64,000 nucleotides of DNA from contig CALNVZ010000174.1 in NCBI GenBank assembly GCA_940671915.1, forward strand, positions 759,694 to 823,693, written 5' to 3'. This document shows positions 38,025 to 50,485 of this stretch, in pieces; the stretch's first letter is position 1; each line of letters starts with the position of its first letter. Below the pieces are notes generated by a model, which saw only the letters and a list, made by a program, of their open reading frames with translations, ran no database searches and was not told the origin of the DNA. A program made the translations under genes and the position numbers. The DNA comes from Paracentrotus lividus (lineage: Eukaryota; Echinodermata; Echinoidea; Camarodonta; Echinidae).

Positions 38025-38298
38025 TTATCATTATTATTATTATCATTATTATTATTATTATCATTATTATTATTATTATTATTATTATAATTATCCGGCC
38101 TTTGTACTCACACAATGCCAGCTCCTAAATTCTTTTGTCTGGAAAGAACTTGAATTTCCAAAAATTTCACAAAAATCGATCCAGAATCTTTTTCTTTTTT
38201 CGTAGGACGCTTTCAAGACACCTTATTTTTTTTTCGTCGATTATTTCAACTTTTCAACGCGCCGCGCCGCGCCACAACGCTACACTTTAGCATAAGCC
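36906..38298. mobile_element. 1.39-kb element with 8-bp target duplication (hAT-like)
   Basis: It begins GGCTTATGCTAAAGTGTAGC and ends with the reverse complement. The terminal inverted repeat extends about 150 bp and includes a GC-rich 'gcgcggcgcggcgcg' block. ATTCATAA is duplicated at 36898-36905 and 38299-38306. An 8-bp duplication fits hAT-type transposition, though the ends do not show the classic CAG start. The interior holds unrelated material, including an (AAT)n/(ATT)n hairpin at 37967-38092 and a GC-rich repeat at 37610-37760. No transposase seen. Confidence 0.85.
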
Positions 38299-38306
38299 AT
38301 TCATAA

Positions 38307-40971
38307 TCATCCTCTCTTGGGTTTATACATCATACCATAAATGATAAATAATTATTTGCACCAATTATTCATTAAAATTGTTGCATTTGTCCATTTTAAA
38401 GCCATTTTCTTTCTCCAATAACTTTTGTTAGCACATGTATGTCAGGTAGAAATAGAAACAAAGGGCACTTCACATATATCTACACACAAAAAGCAAATAT
38501 ACTATGCAGTTACATTTACAAGGCAAAAGGATTATTGACTCAACGGTGCTCAGACATTTGCTTCAGGCTTTATTCCATCATAGATATATCAGTAGTTATA
38601 ATGAGAGAAGCAAACCAATATTTATAACAAATCTTGTTATACTGAGCACACAGGTTTAAACCTGTTTGAATTGAGAAAAGGGGAACTGCCTTCTAAAAAT
38701 ATTGTTGCAATTGTGCTCATAAAGTGGACTGTCCCTTTAAGCTAGAAAAGCAAGTTTTGAATGTAATTTCACTGACATAAACCTTTTATCAGTCATTGAG
38801 GATCTTAACTGCAGGACTACATGATGAAGGCCATATCTAAGCTGAAATTTTCATGAGTTTAATTTTTGCGAATTTGGTGAATCGTGTGTAACAAATGTCA
38901 ATTTCAAAGAAGGCAATTCATAGTAAAGAAAAATGTCAAAGTTTAGGCATAAAATCATGAATTGTTTTGGATTTTACACGAACTGCTTCACCATATAACC
39001 ACAATCAGTGTAAATTTGTGTTTGAGAAGCAATACAAAAGGTGTAAGGGTCAAAGATTTAGTTATAAATTTGAATACTGACAGAAAATGGCCATGGTGCA
39101 TTTGCAGTTCGGGGCATATGCAGTGCAGGTACATGTGATATTCAATGATTAGCACAAAACAACATACGATAACATTTTGTTAAACCAATTGGATGGTGTG
39201 AAGAACACAAGTACTTCAGCACAACAAAATACAAAATTGACATAAACAGGCTTTTGATTATGATGCCATTAATTCACACACATATACATTTATGTATTAT
39301 TTTCTTCTTCTTTTTTTTCTTCAAAATCTCAAAGAGCAAAGCTACATGTACGTAAATAACGACTTGCTTTCAGTCAAAGCAGACAAATCATTGTAATAGA
39401 TTAATAAAGCTCAAGAATAATCATCATCTATGCAGAAAGTTACCAATTTGGAACCTGCTATGTATAAAAAAAATTAATAGGATAAATAAAATATAGGCAA
39501 ATCCCTTATTGGTTAATATTAAAAAAAAATTTGTATAAATTTATAACGTATTAATTTATATGTATTGTATTAAAAAAAAAAACCTTTTATCATGCACTAC
39601 ACTTTCACAGATTTCAATTGTTTTCAGCAATAACTAAAAAAATAAAGCTTTTAATTTCAGAAAATTATTTAACATTAAAATCAATTACATTTGTAATCAG
39701 ACCCCCTTTCAGTGATCTATAAATTTTCATGATTAATATCGACCAGGCATTTTGGTTATTCATTAAAAAAATACATGATTGAATGCCCTTCTAACAAAGT
39801 AAAGTCAACATAAGTGATACCTCTCAAAAATACAAAAACAATAGAAGAGGAAACTACAATTATTATTTATTTTAGGCTTAGCTCTCAGAGTGAAAATTAA
39901 ATTACTGACAAAACCGAATCTCACTTGCAATGGTTCAAAATAATTCATGTAGAAATCCAGAAATTTCAGTTTAAGAAGAATTATTTCATTTTGTGCTACA
40001 TGTAGGTTTCCTTGAACACATTGTTGCCATGAGATTTAATGTCTTATGTCATTAAAATCCTGTAATATCTTAATACAAATGTTTCAATTTTGGTGATATA
40101 CCAGAAATTGAAGTAATCATGTCACATTTGATTTGACATCTATTCAATATCCTGAAATGATCATAAAACGAACACTCCCACTTTTCAAAGCACATGTTCA
40201 AGACACGTACCTTCTACATTGTTGTATATTACATAATTAGTTATATTTGTTAAATTGTGAAATCTCTACACTCATCCTTAATATCATCAAGTTCTAGACC
40301 TTGTTTTGTTATTAGTGCTGACTGGGGAAAAGTAAGTGTGAGAGGAAAAGGGTGTGAGAAAGGAAGAGAGAAAAATATATAGATGGTCAGATCCAGAGCA
40401 AAGAACATGAAATAGACAGATTTTTAGTTATCTTTCTAAAATATTTTATTCACTCTATCTGGCACAATCATCTAATGCTCCAAATGCTCCAATGATGACA
40501 CCCACAGCTGATATCACAAAATTCTAGCAAAATTTTGATGAAAACAAATTCAATGTTGTGTCAAATCATAAGGACACAAAGTGTCAATTTTTTTTCTCCA
40601 GCTTTTCATTGTGAAATGGTTCTGGATGTCATCAAAATATAAATGTCCCTAATCAACTGTGAATAAAATCCTATGAATGCTGTTTGAAGTGTGTTTCTAA
40701 CAACCAAATCTTCCTAATGTCATGTCCATTATGCTGGAATTGACAGATACCAAGATAGATAGGGGTATAATGAAAGTGAAAGGATAGAGCGTATATTAGG
40801 TGAAAGACAGAAAGAAGGGGAAAGGAAGACAAACAGAAGAACAGATAAAAATTGCAATTTATTTTAAAATTACTATGGTGATTAGTAGAAGATGTAGCAT
40901 TCTTGTGAGTACAGTAGATATCCTCATCATGCAAATAGAAAAACAGTTGAATCACTTTTACAGTTATGCAA
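38307..40971. other. AT-rich stretch, no gene seen
   Basis: No open frame with recognisable content on either strand, apart from short AT-rich chance frames. Its position downstream (on the minus strand) of the USF3-like stop codon would allow part of it to be a long 3' UTR, but nothing in the sequence shows this. Confidence 0.4.
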
Positions 40972-41385
40972 TGCTCAACACTAACATTTTTTAGCAGTTG
41001 CCCTACAGGGCAACCAAATGTTTGATTTTGCTCCAAAATGGTTGCCCGAATGAACAATCTGGTTGCCCCCCCCCCCAAAAAAAAAAAAAAAAAAAAAAAA
41101 AATATCCAACAACAACAATGAAGTTTTTATTTTAATGTCAAAAACTTTGCATAGAATGTGATTTACAACATGTTTTTATAATGTTTTTATAATGTAACCT
41201 AGTTTAAAGGGGCTGAAAAATGATCTGGCAAATTCATAATACACATCTAATTCTGTCATGTATGCCCTTACATTGGTTTAATAGCACAAAAAAATGGTTG
41301 ACCCATTTGGGCAACTACTTTGATCATTTCTTCCAAATCTGGTTGCCACGGGCAATGGGGCACATGCTAATGCTGAGCGCTGAGT
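40972..41385. repeat. inverted-repeat element with GGTTGCC ends
   Basis: The left block (gctcaacactaacat ... gttgcccta then gggcaacc) and the right block (ggttgccacgggcaat ... gctaatgctgagc) are imperfect reverse complements about 45 bp long. The middle contains further GGTTGCCC motifs and a C/A homopolymer run at 41066-41102. No target duplication was found. Confidence 0.5.
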
Positions 41386-42314
41386 TATGGGTATTTCCAA
41401 GTAATAAAAGCACATTTTTATAAATCAATTTATATAAATTCTTGTCATGTAATTTACAAAATATATCACATAGAAAAAACTCCAGCATCTGAGGAGTGCT
41501 AAAGATGAAATTGTGTCTGGGAGGGATATGAAGAGAATCAAACTCTGAGGAGCAATTTTGCGGAGGGGAAAACCGTTTTTTAATTCGATTGACCCTATTG
41601 CATTATCTAAATTTTGAGCATTTAATTCAAATGCATTTATTGAAAAGGTGAAAGTAAAAATATTTTTCTTCAATATACTCTTTTGGTTGTATTGAAGCAT
41701 AAAACGACTCAAAACAGCTGAATTTTATGTAGTAATGTAGAATGCTTTTTCATCTTATCAGAGAAGCAAAGTTGTATGGTAAGCAGAGACAATAATCAAT
41801 CTTGCCTATTAAGCTCCTTGTACGTCTTATAATTGCCTATTAAGACAAAGAAGCTTTGAAACCATCTCCCTTTTGCACCTAAACCACCAGAGACCGCCTG
41901 TCAGCTTACTAACTAAACCGCCCCAAACCGCCCGCTTTATGCATGCTTGTCATGATAATATCAAAAATATGTTATCAAACATGACCATATTTTTTGTGCA
42001 TTACCAATGGGATATGTGCGGTCCCAGTCTGCACAAAAAAGTATGTTTTACAAGTATTTCTTTTAGAAATACCATGATGTACACACAGCAAAACCCTTTC
42101 CGTTAGAGAGTAAGCTGACACTTTTCACAAAGTCTCTAGGCACTAAAGGGTTAAACTATTGTATTTAACCCTTAATAATTCAATTTTTGAAAGTGAAAGC
42201 TTCAGTCCAAAAGGTTCAACTTAGGCAAGACTGACTGTAGTCAATCCTTATGCAAAAAGTACTTTAAAATTTTGGTTATTATTTAAATATTATTGTATTT
42301 CAATTTCAAATACT

Positions 42315-43368
42315 GGCCATGCGTTTTGAGTTGGGCCCTTAAAAAGGTGGAATTGTGACATCTGCTCCTCAAATATGATTTTGTTTATTGATTTAGTTAA
42401 GCACTATACAAGCTATATAGCTGAATTTGATCTTAAATTAAAGCTTTCGTGTAGGGCAACAAAATACATGTTTTAAAAATTGTTAAAATTTCATCATTGT
42501 CTGTTATAATCAACTGTTAATCAACGAGAGTCAGGAGTGGAGGAGGAGCCGCGCAGGAGGAGCCGCGCAGCAAATATGGTACATGTGCTGTAAAACAGAG
42601 TTAAATCATGTTCAGAGATGGATTTTTTAAAAATTGAAATGCTTTCACCCTTCTGAAACACTTGCAACATGTAATTTAGCTTGTTTATGATCCATAAAAG
42701 TACTTATAAACAGTTTAGTGTTGTACAATATTGTGACTGTACTATATGAATGACAATTTCTTTACAGCTAAAGGGCTCTTTGTGTATATGCGACATTATG
42801 GTTAATAATGTGTACCAAGATAAAGGGACTTTCACATGTCAGTACTACTTTGCTACTTCTATCTGCCTTACCAACTTATATAGGATTCTTCATTAAATGT
42901 CTCGTATCTTAAACAGCGAGTTACAATACTTAGAACACGGCAACATGGTACATTTTCCTAAAAAATTGAAATTTCGAAGTCATCTTTCCAGCCTGGAGCA
43001 AAATGCGGTAAACTCTTCAAGGGTATAGAAAGTTATACATGTTTGGAAAGCTCTAAATGTGATGAGTTCAAATCTGCAGTAAATAATGTTGTAGGGTAAG
43101 CAATATTTTTTTTGCAATTTTTTTTTCCAAAGCCATCTTTTTTCATGAATATTTCAGGCTTTAAGATTCATAATCTTTCAAGGGCGCCACCTATGTTAAT
43201 TTTAAGCGCATTCCCAACTCCTCAGACATTCAGCTTCCAGGAAATGTATACTTTTGTGGGGTTAATATATATTTTTATAAAGTTACAGCCACTTTCATGG
43301 AAATACGCATGATTAGTACAAATTTTGAGTGTGTCACACAACATGGGCCCAACTTAAAACGCATGGCC
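42315..43368. mobile_element. ~1.05-kb 'GGYCRTG' family element, copy 1
   Basis: Ends GGCCATGCGTTTTGAGTT and AACTTAAAACGCATGGCC are inverted repeats of 24 bp; TACT is duplicated at 42311-42314 and 43369-43372. Length 1054 bp. In reverse complement, 'aaaagtatacat' lies about 115 bp from the end, as in the copies at 55840 and 57275. A direct repeat of 'aggaggagccgcgcag' occurs at about 42540-42570. No protein is encoded. Confidence 0.85.
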
Positions 43369-43607
43369 TACTGCCAAAGAGGATTAGAATTAGGCATGGC
43401 ATTAATGTAACCTGTCATTGTTCGCTCATATCACTATATTTTCCTACAACATAAAAAAGAATATAAAAATATAACCATATCAGTGTTTTTAAGAAAATAA
43501 GAAAATTGCATACAAAAAGATGGTTGTTGATGCTTTCAGAAGTTCATAACTCTACAGGAAGTGAAGTGGAAATGTGTGCACACCCATCTACTTCAGGGTC
43601 TTTTTCC

Positions 43608-43613
43608 TTTATT
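43608..43613 (-). terminator. candidate poly(A) signal of the USF3-like gene
   Basis: AATAAA on the minus strand, about 150 nt past the proposed stop codon at 43765-43767. Such hexamers are frequent in AT-rich DNA, so this is only a candidate. Confidence 0.25.
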
Positions 43614-43764
43614 GGGATTATAAGAAACAAACTGACTAGTAGCTTGTATCAATTTTAGATGGTAATATTCACTTCCAAGCACCTGCTATATAACTACTGA
43701 TCAGCACAAAATATTTCAGATGAAGATAAATATTTATCAAAACAATATCCTAGGGACTCTTGGG

Positions 43765-46700
43765 TTAATAAGGGGGCATAAAAGAAGGACTATGAAAGTG
43801 CTGAGGCATACCCATAGGCGTTGGGACTCCCATCTTGAACTGGGGACGGACATCTGACGGGCGATTCTGAGCAAGCAATCCAAAATGCTGACCTGCATGC
43901 CTCTGCCCCATGTTCCCATGTAGCACACTTTCCTCCGATGTATTTCCATGGAGATGAACAGTTGGTGTCAGTCCAATGCTGTGGTTCAAGGTGGGTGCTT
44001 CTGAAGAGTGGCTTGAATCGACGTCATCTGTGAGGAATCGTTGAATATGTTGTTAAAGTTGAAGGGTGGGGTAATCCACCGGGAAGCTGGTTGGACTTGG
44101 CGATGTTAAAGCTACCAGGAGGTTGGTGTTCGTGGAACACAGGAAAATTGGCAGGATGCCAACGCTATGGATACCTGCTGTTCTTGATGGGGTGTACATG
44201 GGATTGAACGAGGGCGGTAATGTCGGCCGCCTCCCGGTTGTGACTACCCTTTGTCTGTGGGGGACTTGGAAGAATGGGGCCTGGCAGGTGAGATGGGAGA
44301 TAAGTCGGCATCTCGCTGTGTCTCAACCGACGGGATGGAGAGATATTGGAGATTAGAGAAGAAGTGCTGGATGTTGATGCAACACTCTCCGACTGGCTTT
44401 GAGACGTCTGCGAGCTGGAGAAGTTAGGAAGGAATGTAGGAGTAGCAGTTTCATTGCTACTGGATGTGTTCATCCGCATTGAACCACCAAGCCAAGAGTC
44501 TTGCAGCAAGGATATTGATGTACTACGCGTTCCATCAACCTCGTGAGGATCCCGAGCAAATATACTGTCAGATGGATTCTGGGTTCTCTTCTTAGACCGA
44601 CTGCCATCTTTGTATTCTCACATTACTTTGTGAAGGGTACATGATACGCTGAACTGCCCTCCCAGCATAAATGCTTTCTGAAGATTGGTTTGGTGTAGAG
44701 CAGTAGACGACTGAAACTGCATAGCATTGCTGTGAACTTGTGACTGGTGGTTTGTGTGGATAGTAGAATGCTGTCGTGGCTCCAGAATGGATTGCTGAGT
44801 TCCCCTGCGGCCTGGATGCATCCCACCATGTGCTTTCTTTGCTACATTCATATGGTGTCCATCGTTCGTGCTCCTCGCTTAATCCCTGTCCAGGATGTCC
44901 AGTCTGTACCATTGGTGACTGCGTCATTCGCCTCTGTTGATGAGATTGCTGTTGTGAAGGTGCCTCCACACTTGGAGGACCCCTACTACTAGAGTTTGAA
45001 TGAGGCATTCGTTCATCTGCGACATATGACTACTTTCCTGTACATTATAATTCATAGGGCTGGCCTGGTGCGGACTCGGTTCCATGGATGCAACACTTGA
45101 TCTGCCACTTGGACCGAGTATGTTTGGTTTTGAGGGGTCAGTCTATCAGTTGGAGTGTGCTGCTGCTGTCTGCTGGTTTGATGATTGAAAGGACGGTAAA
45201 CTTGAGAAATCTAAATCATCTCCTGAACCAAGATTAGGAGAGTCTCCAAAGTTAACATTAACACAGTTGTTGCCTCCACTTTGCTGAAGCTGCTGCATGG
45301 GTGGAGAAGCAAGTTCTTGCATCTTATGAGAATTCCTCTCCGTGTTTTCCCTATCTTCTGTCTGTTGAGGTTCTAGATTCCATTGCGTAAATGAGAAATT
45401 GTCCTGGGGAACATTTGTAAGTCATTTTGCAAGAGAGTACTAGAATGAGACGATTCACTCTGCCTGGTTTGTCTGTAGCTCTTGACCGACTGCTGCTAGA
45501 CCGTTGATTTGGTTGATCACCTTGTCTTGAGATCAAAGAAGAATTCACTGAGGAGGTATCAAACATGTCCATAGAAGACAATGAAGTACACGTAGGAAAG
45601 TTGAACTGTTTGAAGCACTATTCAAGAAATCAAGGCCATCATCTATATCTGACTGCTTCAAAATCTGGCTCGATCCCCACTCTTGGACGATGTGAAGGCT
45701 TTTTGTAGAAGAAGCGTCCTATTCTTCTCTGGTACCGAGGAATGACCTGTCATACTTTTGGCTAGGAGTGCCTGCTGTGCAGCTTTACTGACAGCAGCAT
45801 TTACTGCTGCCTGCACATAATTTGAACTTGAAGCTTGATATGCAGCAGATCTATTGTTTCCAGTGCTTTGTCTATTCTGTATACTGGTAGTTGTGTCAAT
45901 AGAACTGCTCTGTTGGCTGAGATCATTAGAGCTTTGGTGGACATGCCTTGAGTTCCGATCCTGAACAGTCATCTTTGGCGGGATCATAGTGGAGGAAGTA
46001 GATACTTGAACATTTGAATCTAAACTGGAAGGATTCCACAGAGGTTGATTATGAGAGTCCCTGAAACTGTTGGGGTTCTTGAAGGATAGGGAGGTGGATT
46101 CTGAGAAAGTTCTGTACGACTTGCACTACCTCTAGCTTTTGGTAGAGGATTCTTTGAAGAGCTTTGGGAGATACTCTGTACACTAAAGGCTGTTGGATTG
46201 GTATTGCTTGTATTTTGGCTTAAACCACCAGCTTGTTTTCCTGCAGGTTTTCCATTGGCTTCAGCAAGCCAGGGGAATCTATTGACAAGGTTTTTATCTA
46301 GTTCTCTTCTACAAACACTGTCCAGATCCTCCTCTGATGGTTTTGAGGGTTCCACCTGTTGCTTTTCTTTTTGCTTTTTCTTTGATCCCTTGCTACTCTT
46401 TGGTTTGGCAGGTGGCTGTTGGACTGGTACTTCAGGGGGTATAACTGGCTGCACAATGGCTTGTTGTTGTAAGTGCTGCTGTGGAGGTGGTTCCTGCACT
46501 GTGCGGAATGGCATTGGCTCCTGGGGTGCCTCCTTTATAGTTTCTGGCTGCTCTTGGACCACAGGTTCATTAACCTGCTCTGCTTCAGGATCACCTTCTT
46601 CTGAAATATTTGCTGTGAGTGTTCTGTGAATAGTTGCTGTTGAAAATGACTTCACTGGCAACTTTTTCTGATTAGAACTTTTCTGATTACCAGTCCTTTG

Positions 46701-49700
46701 TCTAGCTTGGGTGGCAGGAGGATTTGTTTGTGCAGATATGATGTTGTTACTTGTTTGCACGATAGGTGGAGAAACTTGCAGGGCAGCAGATGCCAATGCT
46801 CGGCTTTTAGGATGGAGATAGCGACTCTGGTTAGTGCTGGAAATAGGTCCAGCATCAGCATTCGGTCTGCTTGGTGGTTGAGATACATTGCGGAATACTT
46901 CACTTGTAGGATTGTTTTCTACATCACATCTGTCAGGCACTTTAGGTGTAATCTGAGGAGCTGAAGGGACTTTCTTCTCTTTGTATTTATCCACTACAGC
47001 TGAGACTCTATTCATCAAGGAATAACTTGGTGGTGCATTGAGAGGCTTTGAAGAGTTATAAGACGAAATTTCCTTGGTTTGTTCTAATGCAGGTTCGCGG
47101 AAACCAGAATTCTGTTCGACCACTGGGACGGAAGAACTGCTCGTTGTTGGAACAGAATAAGAAGGAAGTCCTGGGAAGGAATCCCTGCTATTTGTAGTTG
47201 TCCTGGTCTTATTTGAATCGATTATGCTGGCAATACTCTGGAATATGTCTCCATTTGACTGAGAGGTTGGTCTGTTTTCATTAAATGGAGGCAATCCAAA
47301 CAATGACTCCAAAGATGGCTGGGATTTTGGAAGGGAACTGAGAACATCACCTGTGCTTGTTAAAACCTCTGTATTAGCCTGTGATGAAGAGGCTTTAGGC
47401 CCAGAAAGTCCTTGAATTAGGTCTGCTAATTGTTGTTGCTGACGCAAGTCTGGTTGGCTTGTTGCATCAGTCAGGGTTTCTGTTGTACTTGCATTTAGCC
47501 ATGGTTGTGACAAAAGGCCAAGCGATGGCGAAGATTTATTTGCATTACCCGTATTTGTAGCCTGCAATGTGCTAGGCGGTGAACTATTTACAGAAGGGAT
47601 AGTGCTCACAGCCATACTTGCTGAAGTAGAGAGTGTTGTACATGTTGTGCTCATTAGAGTTGGCATGCTAACTGGGGACTGGGATTTTGCTGGTTGTATG
47701 CCCCGTGCCAACTCTGAAGCTTTGGAGTGATGTGATATCCAGCTATGTTGGAAAGGTCCACCTGTTACCCCTGATAATCCATTGGTAGGAGAATCATCCT
47801 TTTGACTACTAGAAGGAAGTGATGAAATGGAAGCCTCTCTCTCTGCATTGCTCGATTGTTCAAGAAGGCTGCTAATTGAAGGGAAGCTGGTCGGTGACAT
47901 GAAACTATGGAAGCTATCAGAAGTAGGCGTTGTTGCTCCTTTAGATGAATCAGGCGTTTTTTGTTCTGGGGGAACCATCCTCTCAGTACCATGGGAGAAT
48001 GTAAGGGATAATGAATTACTTGGCTGGTTTTGAGTAACATTTATTGACGTTACAACAGATAATGAGGTGGGTGTGTCTTCATTTGCTGTTGAGGTGATAC
48101 TTGGTGGGCCTTCAGTAGAGGTGACACCAGAAACCATTTCTTCCTCCTCATCAATATACGTGGGAAGGCCACTCACACTCATTGAATTGCTTAGAATGTC
48201 ATTGAATGCACTGAAGATGGCTTGTCCATTAGCTTCTGACTCTGACTTTGAAATAGAAGCAGAAGACACTTGCGTACTCTCCCTCTGACTACTTGCTAAT
48301 GTATCTCTGGTACCTGAGCTCAGCAAGGATTCTGCTGAAAAACTAGACATTTGAACACTTCCATTCCCAGACACCGGGATATCACTTGCCATGGATGTAC
48401 TGGCTACGCTTTTCAGCATACTATCTGCATTGTTAGTTTGGTTGACACCACCTGCACCCAAAGTTCCTTGCATTAGGCTCTCTATTAATGCTTCAGTATT
48501 CATCTCTTGAGCATCACTTACATCTGCATTGTTATCAGAGCTGGCAACAGTGGGCAAAGGAAAATTTATCTTTTTGCTCTTCTCTTTGTCTTTATCCTTG
48601 TCCTTCTTTTTCTTTTCTTTCTCTTTGGACTTGGATTTTTTCTTCTTTTTCTTTTTGTGCTTGCTCTTACTTGATGAAGTATCCATGTCGTCTGGCAGAT
48701 CATATATTTCTAATCCAGGTTGAGTTGTCTGATGACTGAAGAGTCCATTTGAAGCTTTGATTACTGACTGATTTGCTGTGTGTGCCTGAGAATCATGGAG
48801 ATCTCCTATTTGCATGGGTGAAGTTTCTGATTGGCTGAATATGCTCTCTGTTGCTTTGGCTAGGATGTCATTTGCTGCAAAGTCACTGCCGCCTTGCATT
48901 CTTCCTTGGTCACTCTGAGTTGCTGGTGTTTCAATGGCAAGAGGATTCATCAGGTCATTAGACTGATATGAATTTGAAACCACCTGGGAGGAGGAAGAGG
49001 CTGGGATGGAGGCACCATCTAATGCTTGGCTCGTGGTACTAGGAGCAGAGTGACAAATACCACTGGACACAATAGGTGCTGAGGCAGAGACTTGGTTGTC
49101 AGTGCTTTGTATTGTTGCAGCAGTTGACTGAATCGGGCGAGTGGTGAGGTTCTGTGATGTCTGCATCTTAACATTTTGCTGTTGTGGCTGCTGCTGCTGA
49201 CCTTGAATTATGGCACCTGTCTGTTGTTGCACACCTTGCTGGACGTTACCTTGGTTTTGCTGCAGAATCACAGGGATAAGCTGTCCATTCTGCTGAATGT
49301 ACACAATGTTCTGGGTTACAGGGGGCTTAGGGACCACTTGGACAGGCATTTGCATGTTTATACCACTTGGAAGGACTGTATTTGATGGTTGCTGGAGGAT
49401 GAGCTGACCTTGACTGTTCATCATTACTGTACTCTGTTGATTGGCAGTAGGGTTCATTGGTAGTCTCACTGTGACAGTGTTTGGAGCTATGGGTTGCACA
49501 CTGGACTGTGATGCAATCGGTGAGTTTGATTTGCGAGAGTCAGGCTGCAGAGGACAGATATTCTTTACTTTTAGTTGTGGAGGCTGCTTCTTCTTGACTG
49601 GTGTCTTGGGTTGGATTGCACTGCCACGAGTTCCAATCACATTGACACCCTGCTGTGAAGTCAGTATTACCTGTTGTGGTTGATTCACCTGTGGTGCAAT

Positions 49701-50485
49701 CCTAACTGGGATGAACTGTCCAGGCTGGCCAGGTAACTGAATGAGGACAGTCTGGCTTTGTGACTGTACTGGCTGCTGCTGGACAAGCCTTACACCTCCT
49801 GTCCCAGACTGCAGAAGAACTTGGTTTTGGGAAGCAGGAGTTGTAATTGGAGTGCTTATAACTTGAGTGACGGCTGTAGTATTTTTAGATTCTGCAGTGG
49901 TCGTGTTCACTGGAGCCATTGAATTTTGATTTGATGCCTCGTGCGTGCAGGTAATTGCTGCAATGGCCATACCCTCATGGCTCGTGGCAGGCACACTTTG
50001 ATTCTCCACCGCCTCACCAATTGCCTTAGGAAGTGGAGACTGTCCCTCAGCTTCTGGTCTTTCATTGCTGACCATGCCAACTTGATTGTTTGTCAAGGTC
50101 ACAGACTGTGATTCTCGTTGCCCTGCCCTGCTTGTCGTCACTAATAACATTCCTCCTGGGTTAGTAGCCCCTTGCAACAAGTTTCCATCAAGCCTGTTCC
50201 CACTAGCAATGGGTATTGTCATTTGATTGGTTGGCATGGTCATCAGGTTTGGAGATCCCATGACTGTGTTAGTAGGAGATTGAAGGATGATGTTCTGACT
50301 GCCTCCAAGCAGCTGGTCAGAAGGTGGTTCAAATTTGGAATTCTTCTTTGATTTAGACTGCAGCACAGCCTTCATATGAGTTCTAATATCCGTGTTGATA
50401 TTCATGCTACGGAAGAATTCTGTCCAGTCTTCTTTCTCCTTCTTCAGCTTGGCATTCTCCTCCATAAGCCGTTTGATCTCATCAA
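43765..50485 (-). other. USF3: giant terminal exon of the USF3-like gene, 3' part frame-broken
   Basis: After a strong acceptor (TTTGTTTTCTTTGCAG) the frame is open for 1488 codons to 46020. The protein is of low complexity: Gln-rich near residues 518-545, a Lys-rich block near 718-752 (HKKKKKKKSKSK, a likely nuclear signal) and many Ser/Thr/Pro stretches. Around 46060 the coding-like sequence moves to another frame (NPSSLDSNVQVSTSSTMIPP). Between there and 43765 it changes frame at least five more times, each piece keeping the same Ser/Gln/Asn-rich style (for example DDLDFSSLPSFQSS near 45210). The last piece ends MGMPQHFHSPSFMPPY and a stop. Indel errors in the assembly are likelier than decay, because every piece still looks protein-like. 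Confidence 0.75.

Noticed and set aside
46198-46629. 143-codon plus-strand open frame inside the USF3-like exon
   Set aside because: Shadow of the minus-strand coding exon; Cys/Gly-rich complement of Gln/Pro codons.
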